Shown here piece by piece: positions 9,300-18,235 of a stretch of DNA of 64,000 nt. The notes below the pieces were generated by a model. It made no database searches, was not told the DNA's origin, and saw only the letters and a program-made list of their open reading frames with translations. The stretch's first letter is position 1; each line of letters starts with the position of its first letter. The position numbers and the translations under genes were made by a program. This stretch comes from Faucicola osloensis_D (GTDB taxonomy: Bacteria; Pseudomonadota; Gammaproteobacteria; Pseudomonadales; Moraxellaceae): assembly GCA_020041925.1 (NCBI GenBank), contig CP083409.1. One strand, written 5' to 3'.

Positions 9300-9344
9300 G
9301 CTTGCCCAGTCACAGGTTGTCTAGTTACAAGTTGCCTAGTTAAC
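9300..9344. repeat. Three degenerate 15-bp tandem repeats
   Basis: Three consecutive 15-bp units: GCTTGCCCAGTCACA, GGTTGTCTAGTTACA and AGTTGCCTAGTTAAC. They lie between the rhomboid gene and the phosphoesterase gene and are not coding. Confidence 0.6.
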
Positions 9345-9398
9345 TGTCGCTTGGCTGGTTAAGACTAAAGTCGTAAAAAGCAGTAAAAGGTGAAAAAC

Positions 9399-10334
9399 AT
9401 GATTTATGATGTGATTGGTGATGTACATGGTCAGGCAGATAAACTCATTGGGCTACTGACGCAGTTGGGCTACCAAGATAATGGTCAGTGTTTTCAAGCG
9501 CCTCCTAATCACCAAGCGATTTTTATCGGCGACTTGATTGATAGGGGCAGTCAACAGCTGCAAACCTTATCTATCGTATTTGCGATGATTGACCACGGGC
9601 AAGCGCTCGCGGTCATGGGTAATCACGAGTATAATGCGTTAGCTTACGCCACACCCGATGCCCGCGATGCAAGCCAATATTTACGACAACATGATGATAG
9701 ACATACCTCGCAGCATCAAGCGTTCCTTGATGAAGTGGGGTTTGGCAGTGAGTTGCACCAGTTTTGGCTCAAGCGGTTTTATGAATTACCACTGTGGCTA
9801 GCTTTGGATGATGCGTGTTTTGTGCATGCTTGTTGGGACAGTGATGCGATGGCGATGTTAAAGCCGCTGTTAACGACCGGCAATCGCTTGACGCCCGTTG
9901 CGCTACAAAAAACCAGTGAGGAAGGCACGCCACCTTTTGAGGCACTAGAAAGAGTGCTTAAAGGTGTGGAAGCGACGCTACCTGAGGGCATTCATCTGGT
10001 CGATAAAGAAGGTCATCAACGTAAAAATGTACGGGTACAGTGGTGGCAACCGAGTTTATCGTTTCAGCCGATTCACCAGATTGCGCGCGCCAGTCAAGAG
10101 GATTTGATTCATATCCCTAAAGATACCTTGACCGCTGAGATTGTGTTTGGTCTTGATCACAACAAACCTATTTTTGTCGGTCATTATTGGCTCAATGGCA
10201 CGCCTGAGCTACTTAGTCATCAAGTCGTCTGTGTGGATTATTCTGCTGCTAAAGATGGGTTTTTGACGGCTTATCAATTTGACACCGATCATCCGGCTTT
10301 GACCTCAGCGAATTTTATTCAATATCAGCATTAA
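9399..10334 (+). CDS. Metallophosphoesterase, PrpE/ApaH-like
   Basis: A 311-residue calcineurin-type phosphoesterase. The metal-binding motifs are GDVHGQADKL (about residues 7-16), GDLIDRG (about 43-49), GNHEYNALAY (about 74-83) and a late GHYWLNG (about 265-271). The family includes Ser/Thr phosphatases and symmetrical dinucleoside tetraphosphatases. This sequence is closest in pattern to the PrpE-like branch, but the substrate cannot be fixed. An in-frame GTG lies at 9390, but the ATG at 9399 sits eight bases after AAAAGG and is preferred. Single-gene unit. Confidence 0.85.
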   Translation: MIYDVIGDVHGQADKLIGLLTQLGYQDNGQCFQAPPNHQAIFIGDLIDRGSQQLQTLSIVFAMIDHGQALAVMGNHEYNALAYATPDARDASQYLRQHDDRHTSQHQAFLDEVGFGSELHQFWLKRFYELPLWLALDDACFVHACWDSDAMAMLKPLLTTGNRLTPVALQKTSEEGTPPFEALERVLKGVEATLPEGIHLVDKEGHQRKNVRVQWWQPSLSFQPIHQIARASQEDLIHIPKDTLTAEIVFGLDHNKPIFVGHYWLNGTPELLSHQVVCVDYSAAKDGFLTAYQFDTDHPALTSANFIQYQH

Positions 10335-10439
10335 CCCAAGGCTAAACGGTCGACTGGGTGTAATATAAATTAAAATATTTGTTTAAAGCTTACGGCTAAA
10401 AATGATAGCCAGTGAGCAAACGATTAAGATGAGTTAGGT

Positions 10440-11354
10440 ATGATTCGACGTCCGATTGAGCCGCTAAAGATGCTGTTTGTGGTGCAAGGCTCGTATTTTA
10501 AACGGCTGATTGTGCCACAAGTTTTGTTGTTTATTTTCTCCTTTGTTATTTATTTTTATCAAACCCATATCGCCACCGAGCCTGTACCGCTCAATCCTTC
10601 GGTGTTTGCGATACTTGGTATCTCACTTGCGATTTTCCACGGGTTTTGTAATAACGCAGCGTATGATCGATTTTGGGAAGGGCGTAAACTGTGGGGCACG
10701 CTGGTTTGGCTAAGTCGCAACATCGCCCGCCAAGTGCTGACACTGCCCAATGTCAGTATGGCGGAAAAACAAGCCTTTATCCGTCATCAAATCGCTTTTG
10801 TGCATAGTCTACGCCAACAGCTGCGGGGTGAGGATAATACAGCAAATCTGCAGCGGCTCTTAACGGTTGAAGAACAGCAAGCCGTGGTTGGGCAAAACTT
10901 TATTGCCTTACGCTTGACCCAAATCATGGGGCAGATGCTCGCCAACTGGCAAGCCGAGCAAAAAATCGATGTTTGGCAGTGGCAAAGCTTGGATAATAAC
11001 TTGGGTGAGATTGCCCATATCCAAGCGGGGTGTGAACGCATTAATAACACACCGATTCCGTATGCCTATTTTGTGCTGCTGCATCGTACTGTGTATCTGT
11101 ATTGCTTTATGCTGCCGTTTGGACTCGGCAATACTATTGGCTGGGTAACGCCATTTGTAGTCAGTTTTGTTGGCTATACCTTTATGGCGCTCAATGAAAT
11201 CGTCGATGAAATCAGCGAGCCGTTTGGTACGGGGGAAAACGAATTGCCCCTAGGGATGATGTGCGATACGATTGAGACGCAGCTAGCCATGCTTAGTCAT
11301 CAACAATTTGCCCCCGAACAAAAGCCGCGAGTACCCGCCAATGTGGTGATATAG
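10440..11354 (+). CDS. Bestrophin-family (YneE-like) membrane protein
   Basis: A 304-residue protein of the bacterial bestrophin/UPF0187 family. It has hydrophobic helices near residues 20-42 and 50-68 and again near 215-255. Family motifs visible are LGISLAIFHGFCNNAAYDRF (about 60-79), EGRKLWGTLVWLSRN, CERINNTPIPYAYFVLLHRT (about 198-217) and the acidic SEPFGTGENELPLGMMCDTI (about 258-277). Bacterial homologues form pentameric ion channels, which suggests ion conduction across the inner membrane. It stands alone and ends at a strong terminator at 11412. Confidence 0.88.
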   Translation: MIRRPIEPLKMLFVVQGSYFKRLIVPQVLLFIFSFVIYFYQTHIATEPVPLNPSVFAILGISLAIFHGFCNNAAYDRFWEGRKLWGTLVWLSRNIARQVLTLPNVSMAEKQAFIRHQIAFVHSLRQQLRGEDNTANLQRLLTVEEQQAVVGQNFIALRLTQIMGQMLANWQAEQKIDVWQWQSLDNNLGEIAHIQAGCERINNTPIPYAYFVLLHRTVYLYCFMLPFGLGNTIGWVTPFVVSFVGYTFMALNEIVDEISEPFGTGENELPLGMMCDTIETQLAMLSHQQFAPEQKPRVPANVVI

Positions 11355-11411
11355 TTGCCTCATAGATTTTGATTTTCAAGGGTAAAAAATCATGCTATAT
11401 TAAGTTTTAAC

Positions 11412-11437
11412 CGTGCATTTCATGCACGTTTTTTTAT
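11412..11437 (+). terminator. Intrinsic terminator after the bestrophin-like gene
   Basis: CGTGCAT, loop TTC, ATGCACG, then seven T. A perfect 7-bp stem. Confidence 0.9.
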
Positions 11438-11474
11438 TTTAAGTCCGTCAATTTTTTGGCAAAAGGAATTTTCC

Positions 11475-12032
11475 ATGTCAGCAAGCCAGCCAAACGCCCA
11501 GACACACCAGCTACCACCACCCATCCCATCGCCACAAGGTCAAGCCAAAGTCGGTATCATCATGGGTAGTCAATCTGACTGGGAAACCATGCAAAACGCC
11601 GCGCAAGTGCTAGCGGATTTTGGGGTGCCCTTTGAGTGTGAAGTGGTATCGGCACATCGCACCCCTGATAGATTGTTTGACTATGCCAAAACTGCCAAAG
11701 CTCGCGGACTGTCTGTGATTATCGCGGGTGCAGGCGGCGCGGCGCATCTGCCAGGGATGTGTGCGTCTCAGACGGATTTGCCTGTGCTTGGTGTGCCTGT
11801 CAAATCCTCCATACTAAGCGGTTGGGATAGTTTGCTATCCATCGTACAAATGCCCAAAGGGGTGGCGGTGGGTACGCTTGCCATTGGGGCGGCGGGTGCG
11901 GCAAATGCAGGGTTGCTGGCAGCGCAAATTTTGGCGATTGGTGATAGCACCCTTGCGCAAAAAATCAGTGATTTTCGCGCCAAACAAACCCAAACCATTT
12001 TGGCGAATCCGATACCTGGGGTGATGGGTTAA
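11475..12032 (+). CDS. purE: N5-carboxyaminoimidazole ribonucleotide mutase
   Basis: A 185-residue class I PurE. It shows IIMGSQSDWETM (about residues 29-40), VSAHRTPDRL (about 59-68, with the catalytic His) and GAGGAAHLPGMCAS (about 84-97). It converts N5-CAIR to CAIR in purine synthesis. The first about 24 residues, Pro/Gln-rich, are an extension compared with typical PurE of about 160-170 residues; AAAAGGA precedes the chosen ATG. No purK is next to it, so the purE-purK pair common elsewhere is split here or lies outside the window. Confidence 0.96.
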   Translation: MSASQPNAQTHQLPPPIPSPQGQAKVGIIMGSQSDWETMQNAAQVLADFGVPFECEVVSAHRTPDRLFDYAKTAKARGLSVIIAGAGGAAHLPGMCASQTDLPVLGVPVKSSILSGWDSLLSIVQMPKGVAVGTLAIGAAGAANAGLLAAQILAIGDSTLAQKISDFRAKQTQTILANPIPGVMG

Positions 12033-12033
12033 A

Positions 12034-12696
12034 TTACTGAAAAGTGGTGACTAGCCAATGCTTGAAGTTTTGATAAACAGGATTGCTCGCGGCTATCAAT
12101 TCTAAACTTTTTGATAAGTCTTGTGTGGGCTTTGTTTGAGTCGAGAGCCAAGTAAAAATTCGAGCCTTGTCCATTGCGGTAACTGGGTTTTTAAAATGCG
12201 ATGTCCCTAGACTTTGGATAAAGTTTTCAATTTGGGTAAAGTGACTTTGTTGGTCGGATGACATCGCCATTTTTACCCAAGTTTCAAGGTATCCCTCATT
12301 TTGATTATTTGGCATTAGCCAAACACCGATCGGATTATCGTAATCCGAATTTTCAAAGTAAAAGCCTAAATTATCGTTTTGTTGCTGGCGTTGATGAAAA
12401 CCTAAAGGGTTCAACCGCTCGCTAATTTGTCGTAAATTTTGATTTTTGATATCGGTTTTATCGGTAAAATCCATATCAACTACAATGCCAATATGACTGA
12501 CTTGTCCTGTTTCCAGAAGTTTTGCCAATCTTGGCAGTTGTTGGAAAACGGCTTGTTTTGTTGTGTAGGCAGTTGATTCAAAATCTTGTGGTGTTGCAAC
12601 ATCAATGTTTAGTTGAAGATTTAGTTTTTCATGACGCAAAAATGCTTGGATAAATGATTTATCCGATTCCGCTTCAACAATCAGGTGTTTTATCAT
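12034..12696 (-). CDS. DUF3226 / TOPRIM-like protein paired with an AAA ATPase
   Basis: A 220-residue protein beginning MIKHLIVEAESDKSFIQAFL. The N-terminal acidic hhhVEaESD, followed about 70 residues later by GIVVDMDFTD, looks like the Glu and Asp-x-Asp metal sites of a TOPRIM fold, as in DUF3226 proteins; this is a pattern judgement. Its ATG overlaps the stop of the upstream ATPase gene by one base (TAATG), with GAGGT upstream, so the two are translationally coupled. ATPase plus TOPRIM is the architecture of OLD-type nucleases and of split systems such as PARIS and Gabija, so a role in nucleic-acid cleavage or phage defence is a fair inference, not shown. It converges on purE with only one base between the stops. 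Confidence 0.7.
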   Translation of the reverse strand: MIKHLIVEAESDKSFIQAFLRHEKLNLQLNIDVATPQDFESTAYTTKQAVFQQLPRLAKLLETGQVSHIGIVVDMDFTDKTDIKNQNLRQISERLNPLGFHQRQQQNDNLGFYFENSDYDNPIGVWLMPNNQNEGYLETWVKMAMSSDQQSHFTQIENFIQSLGTSHFKNPVTAMDKARIFTWLSTQTKPTQDLSKSLELIAASNPVYQNFKHWLVTTFQ

Positions 12697-13769
12697 TATC
12701 TAACCTCAATGTTCATTTTAGTTAGATTGTATAAGTCATCTTCATCAAATACGGTAGCGATAAGTTTGCCTTTATCAGATTTGCGGACGCTGTGACCCAT
12801 GCGAAATAATACGCCTTCCATGTCGGTGCGGTCTTTGGCGACTTGGGAAAAACTTTCGATACAGTCCCAACTATGGGTAGTGGCAAATACTTGGATGTTA
12901 AAGCGATGGGCGAGTTCAAAGATAAGTTCCCAAACTTTGGGCTGAACGCTGTAATGTAGTCCGTTTTCAAATTCATCTATTAAAAGGATACTATTTTTTG
13001 ACTTTGGAATTTCTAAAATAATCTGTAATAGTCTGAAAATTCCATCACCCATTTGATGTAAGGGTATTCTTGTTTCAATATTTTTAAGTCTAACAAATGG
13101 TATTCTTGTTTCAGAATCCACCAAACTTAGAAAAGCCAAGTTAGTTATATCGCTATCAATCAACTTAAGCATTTCCAAAACTAAATTTTCATCATCTGTT
13201 AATGCAATTTTATCCCATGAAGAAGCAAACAAATTTAAGTCAATGTTATTAGTAGTGATATAACCAAAATTAAAAGCTTTCTTTTTCATATGATTTGAAT
13301 TTTCGGACATATCCATAAATAAAGCTCTATTACTTATAGCTTTGACTTCAAAGTTCATAAAATCTCTATCATCACAAAAATAGGTAAATGAATATCCTTT
13401 TTCTCTATCTATGTCCAAATTATTATTTTTACCATTCTTAACATAACCAAAAGTTAAATAATGGCTTTGATTTCCAATATAAGTCCAATTCAAAAAAGGG
13501 TCTTCATTAGATTTACTTATAATATTTTCAATTGAAAATACCTTAGATTCTGTGTCTTTTGTATTTAGATGACGATATATATTTCTATTATTTGAAATAA
13601 ATAGCATTACTTCAGGATTAAACCCACTTGCTAACAAAGCTAAGGCTTCAAGAACGGTACTTTTCCCCGAATTATTTTTTCCCACAATCAAATTCACATG
13701 ACCCAATTTCTCAATTGTCACATCTTCCAAAATCCGAAAGTTCTTAATCTTTAGAGAGTCTAAGTGCAT
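12696..13769 (-). CDS. AAA (ABC/OLD-like) ATPase, likely partner of the TOPRIM-like protein
   Basis: A 357-residue ATPase starting MHLDSLKIKNFRILEDVTIE, the beginning of RecF/SMC/OLD-type ATPases. Walker A is IVGKNNSGKST (about residues 28-38), the signature-like region is PLHQMGDGIFRLLQIILEIP (about 230-250), Walker B is ILLIDEFENGLH (about 256-267) and the H-loop is VFATTHSWDCIESF (about 285-298). There is no long coiled coil and no C-terminal TOPRIM, which is supplied by the next gene. The frame is open from 13829, but the ATG at 13769 has TAAGG upstream and fits the family start. The middle of the gene (about 13000-13800) is clearly richer in A and T than valS next door, suggesting acquisition by transfer. 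The function is inferred as conflict or defence. Confidence 0.8.
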   Translation of the reverse strand: MHLDSLKIKNFRILEDVTIEKLGHVNLIVGKNNSGKSTVLEALALLASGFNPEVMLFISNNRNIYRHLNTKDTESKVFSIENIISKSNEDPFLNWTYIGNQSHYLTFGYVKNGKNNNLDIDREKGYSFTYFCDDRDFMNFEVKAISNRALFMDMSENSNHMKKKAFNFGYITTNNIDLNLFASSWDKIALTDDENLVLEMLKLIDSDITNLAFLSLVDSETRIPFVRLKNIETRIPLHQMGDGIFRLLQIILEIPKSKNSILLIDEFENGLHYSVQPKVWELIFELAHRFNIQVFATTHSWDCIESFSQVAKDRTDMEGVLFRMGHSVRKSDKGKLIATVFDEDDLYNLTKMNIEVR

Positions 13770-13920
13770 AACGCAAACCTTACGAGTTATTAACCCATTT
13801 ATTATTTTATCAACCGCTATCTTACCCACAAAATACTCTACAATCTAGGCAATTTACGGTAAAATCCGTTAATTACCTTTTTGACACTCCTTTCTTTTTT
13901 ATTGCAAAAGTTGACCATCT

Positions 13921-16866
13921 ATGAGCACGCAACATCAAATCGCCCAAGCCTTAACGTCTTTAGAAAACGCTTATAACCCAAGCGACGTCGAAAACGGCAT
14001 GTACCAAGTGTGGGAAGACAAAGGCTACTTTCAGCCAAGCTATGACAAACAACAATCGTTTTCTATTGCGCTGCCACCGCCGAATGTCACAGGCTCACTG
14101 CACATGGGGCACGGCTTTAACAATGCCATCATGGACACGCTCACCCGCTATCACCGAATGCTGGGCGAAAATACCCTCTGGCAACCAGGCACCGACCACG
14201 CAGGGATTGCCACGCAAATGGTTGTTGAGCGTCAATTGAACGCCCAAGGCATCAAACGCCATGATTTGGGTCGTGAAAAATTCCTTGAAAAGATTTGGGA
14301 GTGGAAAGCCGAGAGTGGTGGCAACATCACCCGCCAAATCCGCCGTCTAGGTAGCTCGGTGGACTGGAGCCGTGAGCGTTTCACCATGGATGATGGCTTG
14401 TCCAATGCCGTCAAAGAAGTGTTCGTGCGTCTGTACGAAGATGGACTGATTTATCGCGGTAAACGTCTAGTCAACTGGGATACTAAGCTACAAACCGCGT
14501 TATCCGATCTTGAAGTAGAAAACCATGACGAGAAAGGCTCACTGTGGCATTTTCGCTATTATTTGACCGATAAAAATGCCAAAACCCAAGACGGTAAAAA
14601 TTACCTTGTCGTTGCCACCACCCGCCCAGAGACCTTGCTCGGTGATACCGCCGTTGCCGTGAACCCAGAAGACGCACGCTACCAGCACCTTATCGGGCAA
14701 ACCGTCACGCTACCGATTACCGGTCGGATTGTGCCGATTGTGGGCGATGACAAAGCGGTGGACATGGAATTTGGCACCGGCTGTGTCAAAATCACCCCTG
14801 CCCATGACTTTAATGACTACGAAACAGGCAAACGCCACAATTTGCCGATGATTAATATCTTTGATAATTCAGCGCATATCTTACCAGAGATGCAGATTTT
14901 TACTGATTTACAAACCAAAGAGCCACAGCTTGAGACCACGCCTAGCGAGTATGCAGGACTTGAGCGGTTTGCCGCGCGTAAAAAAATGGTTGAGCAAAGC
15001 GAGGCGGAAGGCTGGCTTGAAGAAATCAAACCGCATGATTTAAAAGTACCCAAAGGCGACCGCAGTAACACCATCGTTGAGCCGTGGCTCACTGACCAAT
15101 GGTATGTGTCTATTGAGAAACTGGCAAAACCTGCCATCGAGGCGGTGGAAGACGGGCGCACCGAGTTTGTCCCTGCCCAGTACAAAAATATGTATATGGC
15201 GTGGATGCGCGATATCCAAGACTGGTGTATCAGCCGTCAGCTTTGGTGGGGACACCGTATCCCTGCGTGGTACGATGACGAAGGCAATATCTACGTCGGG
15301 CGTGATGAAGCGGAAGTCCGCCAAAAATACCACCTTGCTGATAGCCTAGCGCTGCGCCAAGATAGTGACGTACTAGATACTTGGTTTAGCTCGGCATTGT
15401 GGACGTTTAGCACCCTTGACTGGACAGGTGAGCTAAACTTTGACGACTATAGTCAAGCGCTCAAAACCTTCCACCCAACCAGCGTATTGGTCACAGGTTT
15501 TGACATCATTTTCTTTTGGGTTGCCCGTATGATGATGATGACCATGTACTTCATCAAAGACAAAGACGGCAACCCGCAAGTGCCGTTTAAGACTGTGTAT
15601 GTGCATGGCTTGGTGCGTGATGGTCAAGGGCAAAAAATGTCCAAATCCAAAGGCAACGTACTTGACCCGATTGACCTGATTGACGGCATTGATTTAGAAA
15701 CCCTAGTCGCCAAACGCACCACAGGTCTTATGAACCCCAAAGACGCGCAAAAAATCGAAAAAGCCACGCGCAAAGAATTTGCCGACGGTATCCCTGCGTT
15801 TGGCACGGACGCGCTGCGCTTTACTTTTACCTCGCTTGCCAGTACGGGACGTGACATCAATTTTGACCTCAAGCGCATTGAAGGCAATCGCAATTTTTGT
15901 AACAAGATATGGAACGCCACCCGTTTTGTGCTGATGAACTGCGTCGATAAGGAAGGCAATGCGCTAAACATCGACAAAACCGCCAATACTGAGTTGTGGG
16001 AATTGCCAGAGCAGTGGATTATGAGCCGTCTAAACTCCACGGTGAAAGCCATCCATGAGCACATGAGCCAGTACCGTTTTGACTTGGTGAGCCAAGATAT
16101 CTATGAGTTTATCTGGAATGAATACTGCGACTGGTATGTCGAGCTTGCCAAATCGAGCCTAAACGATGAGTCGGTGAGTGCCGAGCGTAAAGCCCAAATC
16201 CGCTATGTGCTGCTTAACTGCCTTGAAGTCGCCATGCGCTTTAGCCACCCGATTATGCCGTATATCACTGAGAGCATTTGGCAGACCATTGCCCCTATCA
16301 TCGATAAAAAAGCGACTGACAGTATCATGACGGCTGCCTTCCCAACAGCGGATGACAGCCTAATCAGCCTACAGACTGAGCATGATATGACGTGGCTACA
16401 AGCGCTGATTGGGGCGATTCGTAACATCCGCGGTGAGATGAAGCTTGGCAATGCGGTGCGTCTGCCTGTGCTACTTGATAACATCAGCGATGAGGAAACC
16501 GCGCGCCTAAGCCGTATTGAAAATCAGTTTAAATCGCTTGCCAAAGTCGATACGCTGACTATTGTGAATGCGGGTGACGGCGCTGATAAAGCGTTACCGT
16601 TGTCGTCATCGAGCATGGTCGGGCAGTTAAAAGTGCTAGTGCCGATGAAAGGCTTGATTGACCCAACGGCGGAGCTTAATCGTCTTGCCAAAGCGCAAGA
16701 AAAACTTACCAAACAATCGGAAAGTCTGCGTAGTAAGCTGTCTAATGAGAGTTTTGTGAGCAAAGCCCCTGCCAATGTGGTGGAAAGCGAGAAAGCGAAA
16801 TTGGCGGAAATGGATACGCAATTGGCGGAAATGAATAAGCAAATTGAGCAGTTAAAGGCGATTTGA
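13921..16866 (+). CDS. valS: Valyl-tRNA synthetase
   Basis: A 981-residue class Ia synthetase of full length. The HIGH-type motif is HMGH (residues 61-64, in PPNVTGSLHMGHG) and the second signature is KMSKS (572-576). The editing (CP1) domain lies between, with TTRPETLLGDTAVAVNP near residues 236-252. The anticodon domain and a C-terminal coiled coil rich in Lys/Glu/Leu (about 915-981) complete it. It attaches valine to tRNA-Val and hydrolyses misactivated threonine. The start ATG at 13921 gives the normal N-terminus. It sits between two accessory gene clusters, and the following gene begins only 30 bases after its stop. Confidence 0.98.
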   Translation: MSTQHQIAQALTSLENAYNPSDVENGMYQVWEDKGYFQPSYDKQQSFSIALPPPNVTGSLHMGHGFNNAIMDTLTRYHRMLGENTLWQPGTDHAGIATQMVVERQLNAQGIKRHDLGREKFLEKIWEWKAESGGNITRQIRRLGSSVDWSRERFTMDDGLSNAVKEVFVRLYEDGLIYRGKRLVNWDTKLQTALSDLEVENHDEKGSLWHFRYYLTDKNAKTQDGKNYLVVATTRPETLLGDTAVAVNPEDARYQHLIGQTVTLPITGRIVPIVGDDKAVDMEFGTGCVKITPAHDFNDYETGKRHNLPMINIFDNSAHILPEMQIFTDLQTKEPQLETTPSEYAGLERFAARKKMVEQSEAEGWLEEIKPHDLKVPKGDRSNTIVEPWLTDQWYVSIEKLAKPAIEAVEDGRTEFVPAQYKNMYMAWMRDIQDWCISRQLWWGHRIPAWYDDEGNIYVGRDEAEVRQKYHLADSLALRQDSDVLDTWFSSALWTFSTLDWTGELNFDDYSQALKTFHPTSVLVTGFDIIFFWVARMMMMTMYFIKDKDGNPQVPFKTVYVHGLVRDGQGQKMSKSKGNVLDPIDLIDGIDLETLVAKRTTGLMNPKDAQKIEKATRKEFADGIPAFGTDALRFTFTSLASTGRDINFDLKRIEGNRNFCNKIWNATRFVLMNCVDKEGNALNIDKTANTELWELPEQWIMSRLNSTVKAIHEHMSQYRFDLVSQDIYEFIWNEYCDWYVELAKSSLNDESVSAERKAQIRYVLLNCLEVAMRFSHPIMPYITESIWQTIAPIIDKKATDSIMTAAFPTADDSLISLQTEHDMTWLQALIGAIRNIRGEMKLGNAVRLPVLLDNISDEETARLSRIENQFKSLAKVDTLTIVNAGDGADKALPLSSSSMVGQLKVLVPMKGLIDPTAELNRLAKAQEKLTKQSESLRSKLSNESFVSKAPANVVESEKAKLAEMDTQLAEMNKQIEQLKAI

Positions 16867-16896
16867 TTAAAATAAATTTAAAAATGGAGAGTTTAA

Positions 16897-17622
16897 ATGA
16901 AGACCTGTTTCGTAATTTCACAAATTGGTGAAGAGAATAGCACACAGAGACTTGAAGCCGACAAAGTTTTAAAATATGTAATTAAACCTTCTCTAGAAGA
17001 ATTAGGGTATAAAGTTGTTAGAGCCGATGAAAGCACAGAAGCAGGTTCAATTTCTAAATCTGTTATTCAAAGTGTTATTGAAAGTGATTTAGTAATCGCT
17101 GATTTAACGAATCATAACCCAAATGTATTCTATGAGTTAGCCATTAGGCACGCTATTGCAAAACCCTTTATACAAATAATCCAGAAATCTCAAAAAATAC
17201 CATTTGATATCTATGATATTAGAACAATACAGTATGAATTAGATTTAGAAGGAGCAGAAAAAGCCAAACAATCTATTATAGAATTTGCAAAATCATTAGA
17301 AGGTTTAGATAGGGTCGAAACTCCAGTAACAGAAGTTGTGGCTTTATCTAGTTTGAATATTGTTCAACCTTCAAATACAAGTGATGGCTCTAATGTATTA
17401 ATTGAGGAGTTACAACGTATTAATCAAAGTATCAATAATTTAGAGCATAAACTTGCAGGTAGGCTTGAGCAAATGGTCAAACATAATACTTTAAATGAGT
17501 CTATTTCCATGGAAGACAAACTAGGTATGATTTTTATAGAAAAGCTACTTGATAATCCACAAAAATCCGATGATATGATTGGTTTAATAAGTAAGTTGGG
17601 TAGTTTAAATCATAAAAAGTGA
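16897..17622 (+). CDS. Nucleoside 2-deoxyribosyltransferase-like / TIR-like protein, candidate effector
   Basis: A 241-residue protein. The first about 130 residues look like a Rossmann-type nucleotide-processing domain: KTCFVISQIGEENS at the N-terminus, then ESDLVIADLTNHNPNVFYEL (about residues 60-80) and AIRHAIAKPFIQI. The hhIADLT...N.FYELAIRHA pattern is typical of deoxyribosyltransferase-like and TIR-like domains that occur in bacterial immune proteins, where relatives cleave NAD or nucleotides. A Gln/Asn/Leu-rich helical stretch (about 165-205) may be a coiled coil, followed by a short C-terminal domain I do not recognise. A GGAGAG ribosome site precedes the ATG, 30 bases after valS. It is strongly AT-rich compared with valS, which suggests transfer. 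Activity is inferred only. Confidence 0.6.
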   Translation: MKTCFVISQIGEENSTQRLEADKVLKYVIKPSLEELGYKVVRADESTEAGSISKSVIQSVIESDLVIADLTNHNPNVFYELAIRHAIAKPFIQIIQKSQKIPFDIYDIRTIQYELDLEGAEKAKQSIIEFAKSLEGLDRVETPVTEVVALSSLNIVQPSNTSDGSNVLIEELQRINQSINNLEHKLAGRLEQMVKHNTLNESISMEDKLGMIFIEKLLDNPQKSDDMIGLISKLGSLNHKK

Positions 17623-17680
17623 TAAACTTTAGAATTCAAGTTTTTTAATTATCTTTAAAATTTATTTCAAGGCTAAGGAA

Positions 17681-18208
17681 TTGATAATACTAAAAGGCAT
17701 TCATGCCACAACCACTTACCATGCGAAAAATATCAATAAAAATGGGTTTATTGTGCCCCAAGAAAATTCTGGTAAAGCGGGCAGTGGTTTATATTTTTGG
17801 AACTATGAAAGTAATCGCAAAAACGCTTTAGAATTATCAAAACAATGGTGGGACTTTGCTTTAAATAAAGCCAATCTATATGACAAAAGTCAAGATTGTT
17901 CATTAGTACAATATGATTGCGAAATACATATTCCCGAACAAGAATTATTGGATTTTGTGAGAGATATCGCATTATATGAAGCATTTTTAGACGCTTATCC
18001 AATCGGCTTATATAATGAAGCAACTTATGGTGCAAAGTTGGACGATTTTATTAACGTATTAGAACGAGTATCGGATCAACAATTTAGCGTTTGTCGTATG
18101 AATTTATCAGTACCAAATTTAAGAAAAGTACCGTTTGCAAATGCCTTTCCTGCATTCATTATCAAAAAGCCTATTGATATTTTTATCAAAGAATGTCTTA
18201 ATAGTTAA
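17681..18208 (+). CDS. Possible ADP-ribosyltransferase-like protein, candidate toxin
   Basis: A 175-residue protein, unrecognised by name. The N-terminus reads LKGIHATTTYHAKNINKNGF, then GKAGSGLYFWNYES about residues 31-44. A His-x-Thr followed by A..I...GF and G.GLYFW is the general layout of PARP-type ADP-ribosyltransferases (conserved His, then Tyr); this is a weak pattern match, not a family assignment. No ATG lies near the start: the only usual start codon is TTG at 17681, and the AAGGA before it is only one base away, so the true start is uncertain (the frame is open back to 17633). It follows the deoxyribosyltransferase-like gene by 58 bases, precedes a small basic protein by 27, and shares their AT-rich composition. 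Confidence 0.5.
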   Translation: MIILKGIHATTTYHAKNINKNGFIVPQENSGKAGSGLYFWNYESNRKNALELSKQWWDFALNKANLYDKSQDCSLVQYDCEIHIPEQELLDFVRDIALYEAFLDAYPIGLYNEATYGAKLDDFINVLERVSDQQFSVCRMNLSVPNLRKVPFANAFPAFIIKKPIDIFIKECLNS

Positions 18209-18235
18209 ATCAATTGGCATAAATTACAGGATATC

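Noticed and set aside
9300..9344. CRISPR array
   Set aside because: Units of 15 bp are contiguous and have no unique spacers; the same holds for the repeats at 21718 and 59868. No cas genes in the window.
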